A stretch of 64,000 nt of DNA from Chelativorans salis (GCF_025336525.1 NZ_JAOCZP010000001.1:558001-622000); one strand, 5' to 3'. Shown: positions 17,708-26,123, numbered from the stretch's first letter. The notes: generated from the letters alone by a model not told the origin. Made by a program: numbers and translations.

Positions 17708-19744
17708 TCAGATATCCTTGAGAAGGCGGTGCGCATCGTAGATTGCTGCATGCGTATTGCGCGCCGAAACGGCATCGCCAATGCGAAAGAGCTGGAACTC
17801 GCCTCGCGGGTTGCGGCCAGTCGACTGCGGAACGCCGGCGATCAGTTGCTCATGCGACATCTCGCCGAGGTTCGTGGAAGCGGGCTTGAGCTCGAAGTAA
17901 ACATCATCCAGCGGAATCGTGCCGTGGTTGACGACCACCTGGTCGAACGTGCGCTGCTTTGCAACGCCGCCATAGTCGCTGCCGACGTGGGCTATCAGCT
18001 GATTGCCGTTCTTCTCAACCGCCTCCAGGCGATAGGTAACCGTGAAGGTGGCGTCCAGCTTTTGGAGAGTACGCATGTAGGGCACCAGGTTCATGGCCAT
18101 GACCTCTGGCGCGAACGAACGGTCGGGCGTCATGATCTCGACCTTCGCCCCGGAATTGGCAAGGATTTCGGCTGCCTGCAGTCCGGCATGGTCGCCCGCA
18201 TCATCATACACGAGGACGTTGCTGCCGGGTTTTACATCGCCCGAGATGATATCCCAGGAGGAAGCGACGAGCTCGTTACCCTTCTTCAGCACCTCTGTGT
18301 GCGGCAGGCCGCCCGTCGCGATGATGACGACATCGGGCTTTTCGGCCCGAACGTTCTCGGCTTCCGCCCAGCTATTGAAGTGGAAGACGACGCCGTGCTT
18401 TTCGCACTGTGCCATGCGCCAGTCGATAATGCTGATCATCTCGCGACGGCGCTCGCTCTGTGCGGTCAGACGGATTTGACCGCCGGGGTCGCTCGCCGCC
18501 TCGAAGACGACCACCTCATGGCCGCGCTCGCCCGCAACCCGCGCCGCCTCCATCCCTGCCGGCCCCGCGCCGACGACGACAATTTTCTTGCGACGGTCGG
18601 CCTTGGTGATCTCATGTGGCATGGTGAGTTCACGGCCGGTGGCCGCATTGTGAATGCAGTAGGCGGCGCCGCCCTGATAGATCCGGTCCAGACAGTAGTT
18701 GGCGCCCACGCAGGGTCGGATCTCGTCCTCCCGCTTCTCCATGATCTTCCGGACGATATGGGGATCCGTCATATGGGCGCGGGTCATGCCGACCATATCG
18801 AGCTTACCAGAGGCGATGGCGTGGCGCGCCGTTGCCACGTCCGGGATCTTCGCGGCATGGAAGGTCGGGAAATTGGTGGCCGCGCGTATTTCACCCGCAA
18901 AGTCCAGATGCGGGGAATTGGCCATCCCCTGAATCGGAATGACGTCGGTCAGGCCGGCATCGGTGTCGATATGCCCCCTGACGACGTTCAGGAAGTCGAC
19001 CATGCCGCTGTCCTTGAGCCGCCTCGAGATTTCCAGGCCGTCCTCCTTGGCCAATCCGCCTTCGAGCATCTCGTCGCCCGTGTAGCGGACACCCACGATG
19101 AAGTTGGGGCCGACGCGCTTGCGGATTTCCCTTAGGACGTCGAAGGTGAAGCGTAGCCTGTTTTCGAGAGAACCGCCGTAAGGTCCGTCGAGTTCGTTCG
19201 TCAGCGGAGACCAGAACTGGTCCATCAGGTGCCCGTAGGCCTGCAGCTCGATGCCGTCCATGCCGCCGGCCTTCATGCGCTCGGCTGCATCGGCGTAGTC
19301 CTTGATGATCCGCTCGATATCCCAGTCTTCCATCTTCTTCGGGAACGCGCGGTGAGACGCCTCGCGATGATGCGATGGTGAGACGACCGGCAGCCAGAAT
19401 TCCTTGTCCCAGCGCGTCCGGCGGCCGAGATGGGTGAGCTGGATCATGACCGCAGCGCCCTCTTCGTGCACGGCATCGGTCATATCCTTCATCCACGGCA
19501 CTACCTCGTCTTTGTAGACGAGGAGATTGTTGAAGACCGGTGGGCTGTCCTTTGAAACGGCCGCGGAACCCGCCGTCATCGTCATGGCAACGCCGCCCTT
19601 GGCGCGCTCCACGTGATAGGCGCGGTAGCGCCCTTTCGGCATCCCGTCCTCCGGATAAGCCGGCTCGTGCGACGTCATGATGATGCGGTTGCGCAGCGTA
19701 AGATGCTTGAGCTGGTAGGGCTGAAGGAGTGGGTCGTTCGACAT
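17708..19744 (-). CDS. NADH:flavin oxidoreductase, DgcA / N-methylproline-demethylase-like
   Basis: 678 residues. Residues 1-370 form an OYE-type FMN barrel (LTLRNRIIMTSHEPAYPEDG near the N-terminus), then a cysteine cluster CVGANYC...C, then an NAD/FAD domain starting VVVGAGPAGMEAARVAGERG (~388). This is the architecture of dimethylglycine demethylase DgcA and N-methylproline demethylases. Where trimethylamine-dehydrogenase relatives have CxxCxxC, the middle cysteine is Ala, so the 4Fe-4S ligation may differ. The ATG at 19744 has GGAG upstream; a longer reading to 19780 lacks support. It is divergent from a TetR gene over a shared operator, and a proline-type reductase gene follows that regulator. 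Substrate assignment is inference. Confidence 0.88.
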   Translation of the reverse strand: MSNDPLLQPYQLKHLTLRNRIIMTSHEPAYPEDGMPKGRYRAYHVERAKGGVAMTMTAGSAAVSKDSPPVFNNLLVYKDEVVPWMKDMTDAVHEEGAAVMIQLTHLGRRTRWDKEFWLPVVSPSHHREASHRAFPKKMEDWDIERIIKDYADAAERMKAGGMDGIELQAYGHLMDQFWSPLTNELDGPYGGSLENRLRFTFDVLREIRKRVGPNFIVGVRYTGDEMLEGGLAKEDGLEISRRLKDSGMVDFLNVVRGHIDTDAGLTDVIPIQGMANSPHLDFAGEIRAATNFPTFHAAKIPDVATARHAIASGKLDMVGMTRAHMTDPHIVRKIMEKREDEIRPCVGANYCLDRIYQGGAAYCIHNAATGRELTMPHEITKADRRKKIVVVGAGPAGMEAARVAGERGHEVVVFEAASDPGGQIRLTAQSERRREMISIIDWRMAQCEKHGVVFHFNSWAEAENVRAEKPDVVIIATGGLPHTEVLKKGNELVASSWDIISGDVKPGSNVLVYDDAGDHAGLQAAEILANSGAKVEIMTPDRSFAPEVMAMNLVPYMRTLQKLDATFTVTYRLEAVEKNGNQLIAHVGSDYGGVAKQRTFDQVVVNHGTIPLDDVYFELKPASTNLGEMSHEQLIAGVPQSTGRNPRGEFQLFRIGDAVSARNTHAAIYDAHRLLKDI

Positions 19745-19776
19745 CTGCCTGGCTCCGACTTGGACATTCTCCGGAA

Positions 19777-19806
19777 GCATAAGTGAGAATGTACATATGT
19801 GTCAAT
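19777..19806 (-). promoter_or_regulatory. Predicted promoter of the DgcA-like gene, overlapping operator arm
   Basis: Reading the minus strand, TTGACA (19805-19800) and TTATGC (19782-19777) are 17 bases apart, giving a plausible housekeeping promoter about 33 bases before the ATG at 19744. The -35 hexamer lies inside the left operator arm, so repressor binding would block it. Confidence 0.5.
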
Positions 19807-19849
19807 TCAGAGTTCATGCGCGAACCTATGATTGACATATATGTACATT
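19788..19849. promoter_or_regulatory. Inverted-repeat operator between divergent demethylase and TetR genes
   Basis: Arm 1 at 19788-19806 (aatgtacatatgtgtcaat) and arm 2 at 19831-19849 (attgacatatatgtacatt) are inverted copies matching at 18 of 19 positions, separated by 24 bases. Each arm also contains a smaller atgtacat palindrome. Arm 1 covers the -35 of the demethylase promoter and arm 2 lies just before the tetR start. The natural reading is two binding sites for the adjacent TetR-family protein controlling both directions. Confidence 0.7.
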
Positions 19850-19868
19850 TCGGGCAGGAGAATATCCC

Positions 19869-20495
19869 ATGGAGCAGACTTCGAACGAAAGTGGCTGGCG
19901 CGGTTCCCCAGATCTTTGGCTGGGGGCGGCATACGAGTCGCTGCTCGAATCGGGCATCGATGCCGTGAAAATCATGCCGCTGGCAAAGAAGCTCAATCTG
20001 TCGCGAACGAGCTTTTATTGGTTCTTCAAGGATCGCGAAGAACTGCTTGATGCCCTCGTTGCGCGTTGGCGCGAAAAAAACACCGGCAACCTCATCGAAC
20101 GAACGGAAGCATATGCCGAGACGATTGCGGAGGCGATGCTGAATGTCTTTGACTGCTGGCTCGACAGCGAGCTCTTCGACTCGAAATTCGAGTTTGCGAT
20201 CAGGAGCTGGGCGCTCCAGTCATCTGGAATACTGGCTGAGGTCCAGAAGGCCGACCAGCAACGCCTCGACGCCCTGGCGCGGATGTTCATTCGCTTTGGA
20301 CAAGACGAGTCACGTGCCGATGTTCGGGCACGCACAATCTATCTGGTGCAGATCGGATACATCTCGATGCAGACGAAGGAAGATCTCTCCGTCCGCATGA
20401 AACGCATCCCTGAATACGTGGAAATCTTCACCAGTCAGGCGCCGGAGCAGAGAGAACTCGACCGCTTCTTCGCGCGGCATGGCTATTCCGGATAG
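19869..20495 (+). CDS. TetR/AcrR-family transcriptional regulator
   Basis: 208 residues with an N-terminal helix-turn-helix: LWLGAAYESLLESGIDAVKI then LAKKLNLSRTSFYWFFKDRE, the canonical TetR recognition helix. The remainder is a variable helical ligand-binding domain. The ATG at 19869 has CAGGAG eight bases upstream. It is divergently arranged with the DgcA-like demethylase across a near-perfect 19-bp inverted repeat, so it most likely represses that gene and itself, with a methylated amine or proline betaine as inducer (inference). Confidence 0.9.
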   Translation: MEQTSNESGWRGSPDLWLGAAYESLLESGIDAVKIMPLAKKLNLSRTSFYWFFKDREELLDALVARWREKNTGNLIERTEAYAETIAEAMLNVFDCWLDSELFDSKFEFAIRSWALQSSGILAEVQKADQQRLDALARMFIRFGQDESRADVRARTIYLVQIGYISMQTKEDLSVRMKRIPEYVEIFTSQAPEQRELDRFFARHGYSG

Positions 20496-20511
20496 CAGCA
20501 GCGAGGCCGGT

Positions 20512-21306
20512 ATGAGCGACGTGTTGAAGATTGGTGTAATTGGTGGAAACGGATGGCTGGGCGGGGCCATCGCCAAGTCGATCATCGACGCGGGGCCGGT
20601 GTCAGCCGAGGAACTCATATTGTCCTACCGGAGCGAACGGCCGAAGCGTTTGCAGGGCGTTCGCTGGACCCGGGACAATCAGGAGCTCGCTGACCGATCG
20701 GATGTGATCATCGTTTCGGTGCGCCCGGCTGACTGGCCCTCCCTCCTAGTCAATGCCGGCGGCAAGCTCGTTATATCGGTTATGGCCGGTATCCGGCTGA
20801 GCCAGCTGGCCGACCAACTCAAGACGAAGCGCGTCGTTCGGGCGCTGCCGAATGCGGCAGCGGAGGTCGCAAAATCCTACACCCCCTGGGTCGCCTCAGC
20901 CGATCTTGACGACCGCGATCGCGCAACCGTGTGCCGCATCTTCGATGCGTGCGGCGCGGCGGACGAGGTGGGCAGCGAAGACGACCTCGACTATCTGACC
21001 GGCCTTTCCGGCTCGGGCCCTGCGTTTCCCGCACTGTTGGCGGCAGCTATGATGAATGACGCCCTCGCGCGTGGCCTTGATCCGGAGATCGCTCGCCGCG
21101 CGGTCAATGCCGTGCTCATCGGCGCTGGCCGCTTGATTGAACGTCACGAAGAATGCCCTACTGACATGGTGGAAGCATTCGTGAGCTACCGCGGCACGAC
21201 GGCGGCGGCCATCGAGGCCGTGCGTGACGCCGGCTTCGATGCCGCCGTCCGCTCCGGCCTTGCTAAGGCTCTCAAGAAATCGGTGGATATGGGACAGAAG
21301 TCCTGA
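20512..21306 (+). CDS. Pyrroline-5-carboxylate reductase-like NAD(P)-dependent oxidoreductase
   Basis: 264 residues. KIGVIGGNGWLGGAIAKSI is the Rossmann dinucleotide loop; RALPNAAAEV near residue 112 and YLTGLSGSGPAFPALLAAAM near 164, followed by VSYRGTTAAAIEAV, are the ProC substrate and dimerisation motifs. It would interconvert pyrroline-5-carboxylate and proline or act on a related cyclic imine. The gene follows the TetR regulator by 16 bases and is close to an N-methylproline-demethylase-like enzyme, so a proline-betaine role is likelier than primary proline synthesis. A start at 20479, inside tetR, is the alternative. Confidence 0.85.
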   Translation: MSDVLKIGVIGGNGWLGGAIAKSIIDAGPVSAEELILSYRSERPKRLQGVRWTRDNQELADRSDVIIVSVRPADWPSLLVNAGGKLVISVMAGIRLSQLADQLKTKRVVRALPNAAAEVAKSYTPWVASADLDDRDRATVCRIFDACGAADEVGSEDDLDYLTGLSGSGPAFPALLAAAMMNDALARGLDPEIARRAVNAVLIGAGRLIERHEECPTDMVEAFVSYRGTTAAAIEAVRDAGFDAAVRSGLAKALKKSVDMGQKS

Positions 21307-21385
21307 TCCTGCCAGCGTTGGCATGCTTCTATCGAACAAAGGGACTTGCTCCGGGTGACCTGGCATACTCGCGACACCTCGACCG

Positions 21386-21502
21386 TCACGCGGGCGATGC
21401 GAGGCTACCTAGAGCAGTGATGACGGCCACACCTGCGACGATGCCGAAGGTCGCCTCTACAAGCGCATAGGCGTCATTGCGCTGATACCGGCGGCGAAGC
21501 AT
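21386..21502 (-). CDS. Small single-helix membrane protein (38 aa)
   Basis: A 38-residue frame, MLRRRYQRNDAYALVEATF continuing with GIVAGVAVITALGSLASPA: a basic N-terminus and one hydrophobic helix. AGGA sits eight bases before the ATG. It lies 91 bases after the FAD-Rieske oxidoreductase gene on the same strand and may be co-transcribed with it. The composition looks like a true small membrane protein but I recognise no family. Confidence 0.4.
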   Translation of the reverse strand: MLRRRYQRNDAYALVEATFGIVAGVAVITALGSLASPA

Positions 21503-21593
21503 TGAACAGTCCTGGAGACGAAGATTCCATCACACCCGCAGTTCGCCTGCGGAAGCCTGGAACGGTCGCCTGCCGCAAATTGCATTGCAAAAT

Positions 21594-23069
21594 CTATTGC
21601 TCGACCGGTGGCAGCGGCTCGCGTGCCGGGCCGTGGATCACCGATCCGTCAGCGGCAAAGATCGAACCATGGCAGGGGCAGTCCCATGTCCGGTCAGCAT
21701 TGTTCCAGGTGAGTGTGCAGCCTTTGTGGGTGCAGCTTGCGGAGAATGTGCGGAGCGCGCCGGTTTCGTCCCGCACCGCCGCGATCTTTTCATCGCCGCG
21801 AACAATTACCCCGCCCTGGCCCGGCTCGATCTCGTCCAGGCTTTGGACATATGACTGGCTGTCCCCACTCTTGTGGAAATCGTCCGGATAAGGCCGCGTC
21901 GGATCGTAAAGTGAGGTCCAGGAGTTCGCGCGACCGGCGATAATATCGGCGATCATCATGCCGACGGCCGTCCCGTTGCTTATGCCCCAGGCATTGAAGC
22001 CGGTAGCGATGTAAAAGCCCGGCGCCTTCTCCACGTCCGGCGCGCCCGCATAGGGCACGCGGTCGGCCGTGTCGTAGTCTTCGTTGCACCAACGCCAAAG
22101 GGTATCACCCACCGGCAGGTGTGCACGTGCCCAGTCTTCCAGCTCCACGAACCGGGCCGCCACGTTGCCATCCTGTCCGGTCCTGAAATGCGGGCCTAGT
22201 ACGATCAGCAGTGGGCCATGGGCATCGCGACCGGTGCGCAGCGAGCGCGTCGGCTCCTCGATGCTGATGAACATGCCGTCGACGACCGCGGGATCATCGA
22301 TACGGAAGGCCATAGCCACGTGGCTACGCGGCTGTGTGCGGTGCGCCATGCCGACCGGGCTCTTCACGGTCATGTTCGTCGCCACCACCACGTTCTCCGC
22401 ATGCACGGTGCCGCCATCGGTGACGACACGCCAGCGGCTCGCCGCATCGGTCATCCGCGCGCGGCTGTTTTCGAAAATCTGCCCGCCGCGCGCCTTCACA
22501 ACAGCCGCCAACCCGATCAGATATCGGGCCGGGTTGAACTGCGCCTGATCCGGGAAACAAAGCCCGCAGGCCGTATCGAACGGCAGCGGCGCTCGATCGA
22601 ACACCTCCGCTTGGAGGCCCAGTTTTTGCGCGGCCTCTGCCTCGGCCTCAATCTTTTCTCGAACTGTCGGATCGCGCGTATAAGACCAGGCGGGCTTGGC
22701 CTCGAGGTCACAGGCGATGCCGTGTTCTGGAATCCAGCTCTTAATTTGTTGTGCACCCGCACTATTCGCCTCCGCATAATCGCGAGCGCGTTCGATCCCG
22801 ATCGTGTCTATCAGATCTCGGTAGATGAGCCGGTGCTGCGTGGTGATCTTGGCTGTCGAACGGCCTGTGACCTGCCGACCCACCCGCAGACCTTCAAGCA
22901 CTATGACGGAGCGCCCCGCTTCGAGGAGCCGCAGAGCTGTGGTGAGGCCAACGATACCGGCGCCTACGACCACCGTCTCGGCATGGATGGAGCCGTCGAG
23001 GGGCGGATAATTCGTCGCTTCGGCATTCTCGATCCAGCAGCACGCTGGTTTTCCCGATAACGCATGCAT
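21594..23069 (-). CDS. FAD-dependent oxidoreductase (DAO type) with C-terminal Rieske domain
   Basis: 491 residues. VVVGAGIVGLTTALRLLEAG near residue 33 is the FAD-binding Rossmann loop of D-amino-acid-oxidase-type enzymes; the family's GFNAWGISNGTAVGMMIADI appears near 365. Residues ~410-491 form a Rieske [2Fe-2S] domain with CTHKGC and CPCHGS. Such two-domain flavoproteins are common in rhizobia and often belong to stress regulons, but their substrate is unsettled. A 35-codon gene is directly upstream, and a GGAAC-N16-TGTT promoter lies 60 bases before that, so it is probably induced with the divergent oxidase operon. Confidence 0.9.
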   Translation of the reverse strand: MHALSGKPACCWIENAEATNYPPLDGSIHAETVVVGAGIVGLTTALRLLEAGRSVIVLEGLRVGRQVTGRSTAKITTQHRLIYRDLIDTIGIERARDYAEANSAGAQQIKSWIPEHGIACDLEAKPAWSYTRDPTVREKIEAEAEAAQKLGLQAEVFDRAPLPFDTACGLCFPDQAQFNPARYLIGLAAVVKARGGQIFENSRARMTDAASRWRVVTDGGTVHAENVVVATNMTVKSPVGMAHRTQPRSHVAMAFRIDDPAVVDGMFISIEEPTRSLRTGRDAHGPLLIVLGPHFRTGQDGNVAARFVELEDWARAHLPVGDTLWRWCNEDYDTADRVPYAGAPDVEKAPGFYIATGFNAWGISNGTAVGMMIADIIAGRANSWTSLYDPTRPYPDDFHKSGDSQSYVQSLDEIEPGQGGVIVRGDEKIAAVRDETGALRTFSASCTHKGCTLTWNNADRTWDCPCHGSIFAADGSVIHGPAREPLPPVEQ

Positions 23070-23072
23070 CGG

Positions 23073-23180
23073 CTATCCACTCTCATGAATTTCGTCGAGA
23101 TCCGTGGCGGCGATCACACGCGACTTTGCCTGTTCGATCATGTCTGCGATCGTGGCTTTGCGGTCAGGGGCGAACGCCAT
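23073..23180 (-). CDS. Small protein (35 aa) upstream of FAD-Rieske gene
   Basis: A 35-residue frame, MAFAPDRKATIADMIEQAKS then RVIAATDLDEIHESG, acidic and probably helical. AGGGAAG precedes the ATG at a good distance and the stop is three bases from the ATG of the oxidoreductase gene, so it could be a coupled small protein or a leader peptide. No family recognised. Confidence 0.4.
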   Translation of the reverse strand: MAFAPDRKATIADMIEQAKSRVIAATDLDEIHESG

Positions 23181-23215
23181 GGGTGCTTCCCTTCCAGAAT
23201 CTGTCCCGTCTCCCG

Positions 23216-23240
23216 AACAACGAATGCCATCGCGAGTTCC
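23216..23240 (-). promoter_or_regulatory. Candidate EcfG promoter for FAD-Rieske transcript
   Basis: On the minus strand GGAAC (23240-23236) is followed after 16 bases by TGTT (23219-23216), matching the EcfG/RpoE2 spacing. It lies 36 bases before the small-protein ATG at 23180. A second element of the same type faces the opposite way at 23412, before the oxidase operon. Confidence 0.45.
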
Positions 23241-23369
23241 ATAACGGTGGCAGGGCACTCCACTTCGATGTCTCAACACGCCATAGGCCAATCGCCACGC
23301 ATTCACGCACCAATGCCGTCTGTTGAGCCCAGAACAGCCTGTAGCAGCGCTTTATGAAGCCGACATTGG

Positions 23370-24002
23370 GTGGTTCACATCGCGCAGTCGCATATCTCTG
23401 CTGTCTTAGAAGGAACATTAGGGTTCGGTTTCTGTTCATTGTTCATGTTGAGCGGCGAACTCACCAGTCATATGACGATGCACATTCTGGCGATGAATCT
23501 ACTGGCGCCGCTTCTGGCGTATACATTGTACCGCATTCACTGGCGCTACCTGCCTCATCTGACCTTTCTCAGCGCCGCCGCAGCCTTGCAGATCGCGCTT
23601 CTTTGGGTGTGGCACGTTCCAGCGATCCTGGCCGCTGCAGCCTCAAGCTCGTCGCTCAGTGTGGTGATGCACATATCGCTGTTGCTCTCGGCGCTCTTTT
23701 TCTGGATCTCCATCATTTACAGCGCGGCACGGTCGCCCTGGGGGTCAATCGGAGCTCTTCTCGTTAGCGGCAAACTGTTCTGCCTGCTCGGCGTTCTCCT
23801 CCTCTTCGCTCCGAGGCCGCTCTATCGACTGACGGGACATGAGCCCACCGCGTCGATGGCTAGCCAGCTCGCCGACCAGCAGATGGCGGGCCTGCTGATG
23901 CTGATCGTCTGTCCCCTCACCTATGTGCTCGGCAGTATCCTTGTTGCCCGCCATTGGCTCATCTCGACCGAACGATCACCAGACTGGCGCTTTGACGGGT
24001 AG
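23370..24002 (+). CDS. ctaG: Cytochrome c oxidase assembly factor, CtaG/caa3 type
   Basis: Up to 210 residues with about five to six membrane helices, matching the caa3_CtaG family: MTMHILAMNLLAPLLAYTLY, LWVWHVPAI near the middle, and a late DQQMAGLLMLIVCPLTYVLG. The family is thought to help copper delivery to heme-copper oxidases. The start is uncertain: GTG at 23370 gives the longest frame, but an EcfG-like promoter ending at 23436 would favour ATG 23445 (leaderless) or ATG 23472. It is the first gene of the oxidase operon and is followed four bases later by the cytochrome c gene. Confidence 0.82.
   Translation: MVHIAQSHISAVLEGTLGFGFCSLFMLSGELTSHMTMHILAMNLLAPLLAYTLYRIHWRYLPHLTFLSAAAALQIALLWVWHVPAILAAAASSSSLSVVMHISLLLSALFFWISIIYSAARSPWGSIGALLVSGKLFCLLGVLLLFAPRPLYRLTGHEPTASMASQLADQQMAGLLMLIVCPLTYVLGSILVARHWLISTERSPDWRFDG
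23412..23436 (+). promoter_or_regulatory. Candidate EcfG promoter for caa3 oxidase operon
   Basis: GGAAC (23412-23416), 16 bases, then TGTT (23433-23436). If used, transcription would start near 23443, so the ctaG product would begin at ATG 23445 or 23472 rather than the GTG at 23370. It faces away from a similar element at 23240. Confidence 0.4.
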
Positions 24003-24006
24003 AGCC

Positions 24007-25125
24007 GTGGTCAGAATAGCTCCACGTGACCTAACTTGGCGTCAGGGGCTTTTCTGGCTGGCGGTCTTCATATTGGCCACGGTCGTCGGTGCTTTCATGT
24101 TTGCCGCTTCCGGCTTCTACAACGTTTCGGCGCTGAAAAGGCATTATGTGGTCGTGGAACGCGCCATCCAGTTCGCGCTGAACCGGTCGATCTCCACGCA
24201 CAGTACCGGCGATGCGCCTAACAATCTCGATGATGAGAACCTCATCCGACTTGGTGCACGGCATTTCCAACTTGGCTGCGCTCCCTGCCACGGAATGCCC
24301 AGCGGCGATGGAAACCCGATCATGCAGGAGATGTATCCCGCGCCGCCGGATCTCAGCCATGCGGCTTCCAAATGGGATGCTGCGGAGCTGGGCTGGATTA
24401 TTCAGAACGGAGTGAAATTCACCGGCATGCCCGCTTGGGCTGGATTGCACAGACAAGATGAAATTTGGCCTCTGGTGGCCTTCCTACAGTACCTGCCGAG
24501 CGAAGAGGTCTACGCTGACACGATCGGCGGTTTGGCGTCGCCCACTGCCGACGAGACTACACCCGCCGATCGCGCTTCGCTTTGCGTGGCCTGCCATGGT
24601 GACGGGCAGCGGCTGCCCGTGTCGGATAAGGTGCCGTCCCTTTCCGGACAGACTGCGGCATACCTGCGGCGATCGCTGTTCGATTATCGCGCCGACCGGC
24701 GCCAGAGCGGGATGATGGAACCCATCGCCGCGGCGCTCGATGACCAGGCGATAGAGCGTCTTGCAGCCCATTTTTCCGCTCAGAAGGTGCCGAAAGATAT
24801 TGCAGGAACGGCGCAAAATGGCATCGAGCGCGGCCGCAGGATTGCCGTTTCGGGACAGCCCGACGCCCATCTGCCGCCTTGCCTTTCGTGCCACGGCAGC
24901 AGCGGGTCCGACCGCTTTCCTCGGCTGGGCGGATTGTCTCGGCAATATATTCTCGGCCAATTGCGCCTCTTCCAATCCGGCGTGCGTAGCGAGAGCGGCT
25001 TTGCCGCAATCATGTCGACGGTCGCCCAACGTCTTACACCGGAGCAGATGGAGGATGTGGCCACATATTTCGCGGCTGCCGATAGGCCCGTTCGCGAGAC
25101 CGCTTCGTCGAGGATGGGTCGATGA
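24007..25125 (+). CDS. Membrane-anchored triheme cytochrome c
   Basis: 372 residues from GTG 24007. One N-terminal membrane anchor (GLFWLAVFILATVVGAFMFA) precedes three class I cytochrome c domains with heme motifs CAPCH, CVACH and CLSCH and matching methionine regions (GMPAWAGL for the first). It should face the periplasm and pass electrons to the caa3 oxidase encoded next. Its stop overlaps the start of the CoxB gene (ATGATGA). The first domain resembles cytochrome c6/cbb3-CcoP-like domains and the other two resemble tandem c4 domains. The first in-frame codon at 23923 would intrude deep into ctaG. Confidence 0.9.
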   Translation: MVRIAPRDLTWRQGLFWLAVFILATVVGAFMFAASGFYNVSALKRHYVVVERAIQFALNRSISTHSTGDAPNNLDDENLIRLGARHFQLGCAPCHGMPSGDGNPIMQEMYPAPPDLSHAASKWDAAELGWIIQNGVKFTGMPAWAGLHRQDEIWPLVAFLQYLPSEEVYADTIGGLASPTADETTPADRASLCVACHGDGQRLPVSDKVPSLSGQTAAYLRRSLFDYRADRRQSGMMEPIAAALDDQAIERLAAHFSAQKVPKDIAGTAQNGIERGRRIAVSGQPDAHLPPCLSCHGSSGSDRFPRLGGLSRQYILGQLRLFQSGVRSESGFAAIMSTVAQRLTPEQMEDVATYFAAADRPVRETASSRMGR

Positions 25126-26123
25126 TGAAACCGGGGCGTATCGCGGCTGTCCATGTACCCTTGCTCGTCATCACCGGATGTTCGGGCATACAGTCGGCCT
25201 TGCAGCCGGAAGGTCGCGAAGCGGTTGAACTGCACGGATTATTGCTCGCTTCAACCGGGTTCAGCGCAGCAATAACGCTGTTGGTGCTGGCGTTGATCAT
25301 CGTCGCCATGTGGGGTCCGCGGAGCTGGCGGCACCGGCTGGCCCACGAATGGCTGATTTTCGGCGGAGGCATCATCCTGCCAGTGGTGCTCCTCACCTGC
25401 CTGCTCGTCTACGGGCTCGTAACCATGGACGCGGGTGCCTCGCGGGCAGCCCGTGCCGAAGGGCCCGGCATCACCATTGTCGGCAAGCGCTGGTGGTGGC
25501 AGGTCGTCTACACCTCGACCGATGGCGAACGCGTGGTCAGCGCCAACGAACTGCGCCTGCCGGTTGGGCGCCCGGTCACGTTGCGGCTTGAGAGCGACAA
25601 CGTGATCCACAGCTTCTGGGCGCCCAAGCTCGCCGGTAAGCTGGACATGATCCCTGGCCGCACCAACACCCTGACCGTGGAGGCGATCGAGCCCAGCATC
25701 AGCCGTGGTCAATGCGCCGAGTATTGCGGCGGCGCGCACGCGCTCATGTCGTTCTATGTGGTGGCGATGCCCGCTCAGGACTTCGATGCCTGGTTGGAGG
25801 CAGAGGCCGGGCCTGCAAGCGATCCGCAAAACACAGCGGCGCGACGCGGCAGCCAGCTTTTCCAAGAGAACGGTTGCGGAGGCTGCCACACCATTCGCGG
25901 GACCGAGGCCACAGGCACAATTGGCCCTGATCTTACTCATGTGGGCTCGCGCCATTCGCTTGCCGCGGCCACTTTGCCCAACGATGCCCAAGCCTTTTCG
26001 CGCTGGATCACGAACAATCAGCACATCAAGCCCGACAATCTCATGCCGGTCTACCAGTATCTCAAACCCGAGGAAGTTGAGGCGATCTCGGTCTATCTGG
26101 AGGGGCTCGATCTAGGTGATTGA
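25122..26123 (+). CDS. coxB: caa3-type cytochrome c oxidase subunit II with fused cytochrome c
   Basis: 333 residues. A lipoprotein signal (LLVITGC), two membrane helices, then a cupredoxin domain carrying the CuA ligands: His in NVIHSFWAPKLAG and the C-A-E-Y-C...H...M set in RGQCAEYCGGAHALM. A C-terminal cytochrome c domain has CGGCH (~residue 253) and a late Met in DNLMPVYQYL. This is the caa3 form of subunit II, which accepts electrons directly from cytochrome c. It overlaps the upstream gene by four bases and the downstream exchanger gene by eight. Confidence 0.95.
   Translation: MMKPGRIAAVHVPLLVITGCSGIQSALQPEGREAVELHGLLLASTGFSAAITLLVLALIIVAMWGPRSWRHRLAHEWLIFGGGIILPVVLLTCLLVYGLVTMDAGASRAARAEGPGITIVGKRWWWQVVYTSTDGERVVSANELRLPVGRPVTLRLESDNVIHSFWAPKLAGKLDMIPGRTNTLTVEAIEPSISRGQCAEYCGGAHALMSFYVVAMPAQDFDAWLEAEAGPASDPQNTAARRGSQLFQENGCGGCHTIRGTEATGTIGPDLTHVGSRHSLAAATLPNDAQAFSRWITNNQHIKPDNLMPVYQYLKPEEVEAISVYLEGLDLGD

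Noticed and set aside
17675-19135. 486-codon plus-strand frame opposite the DgcA-like gene
   Set aside because: Complete overlap with a recognised flavoenzyme; no ribosome site or motif.
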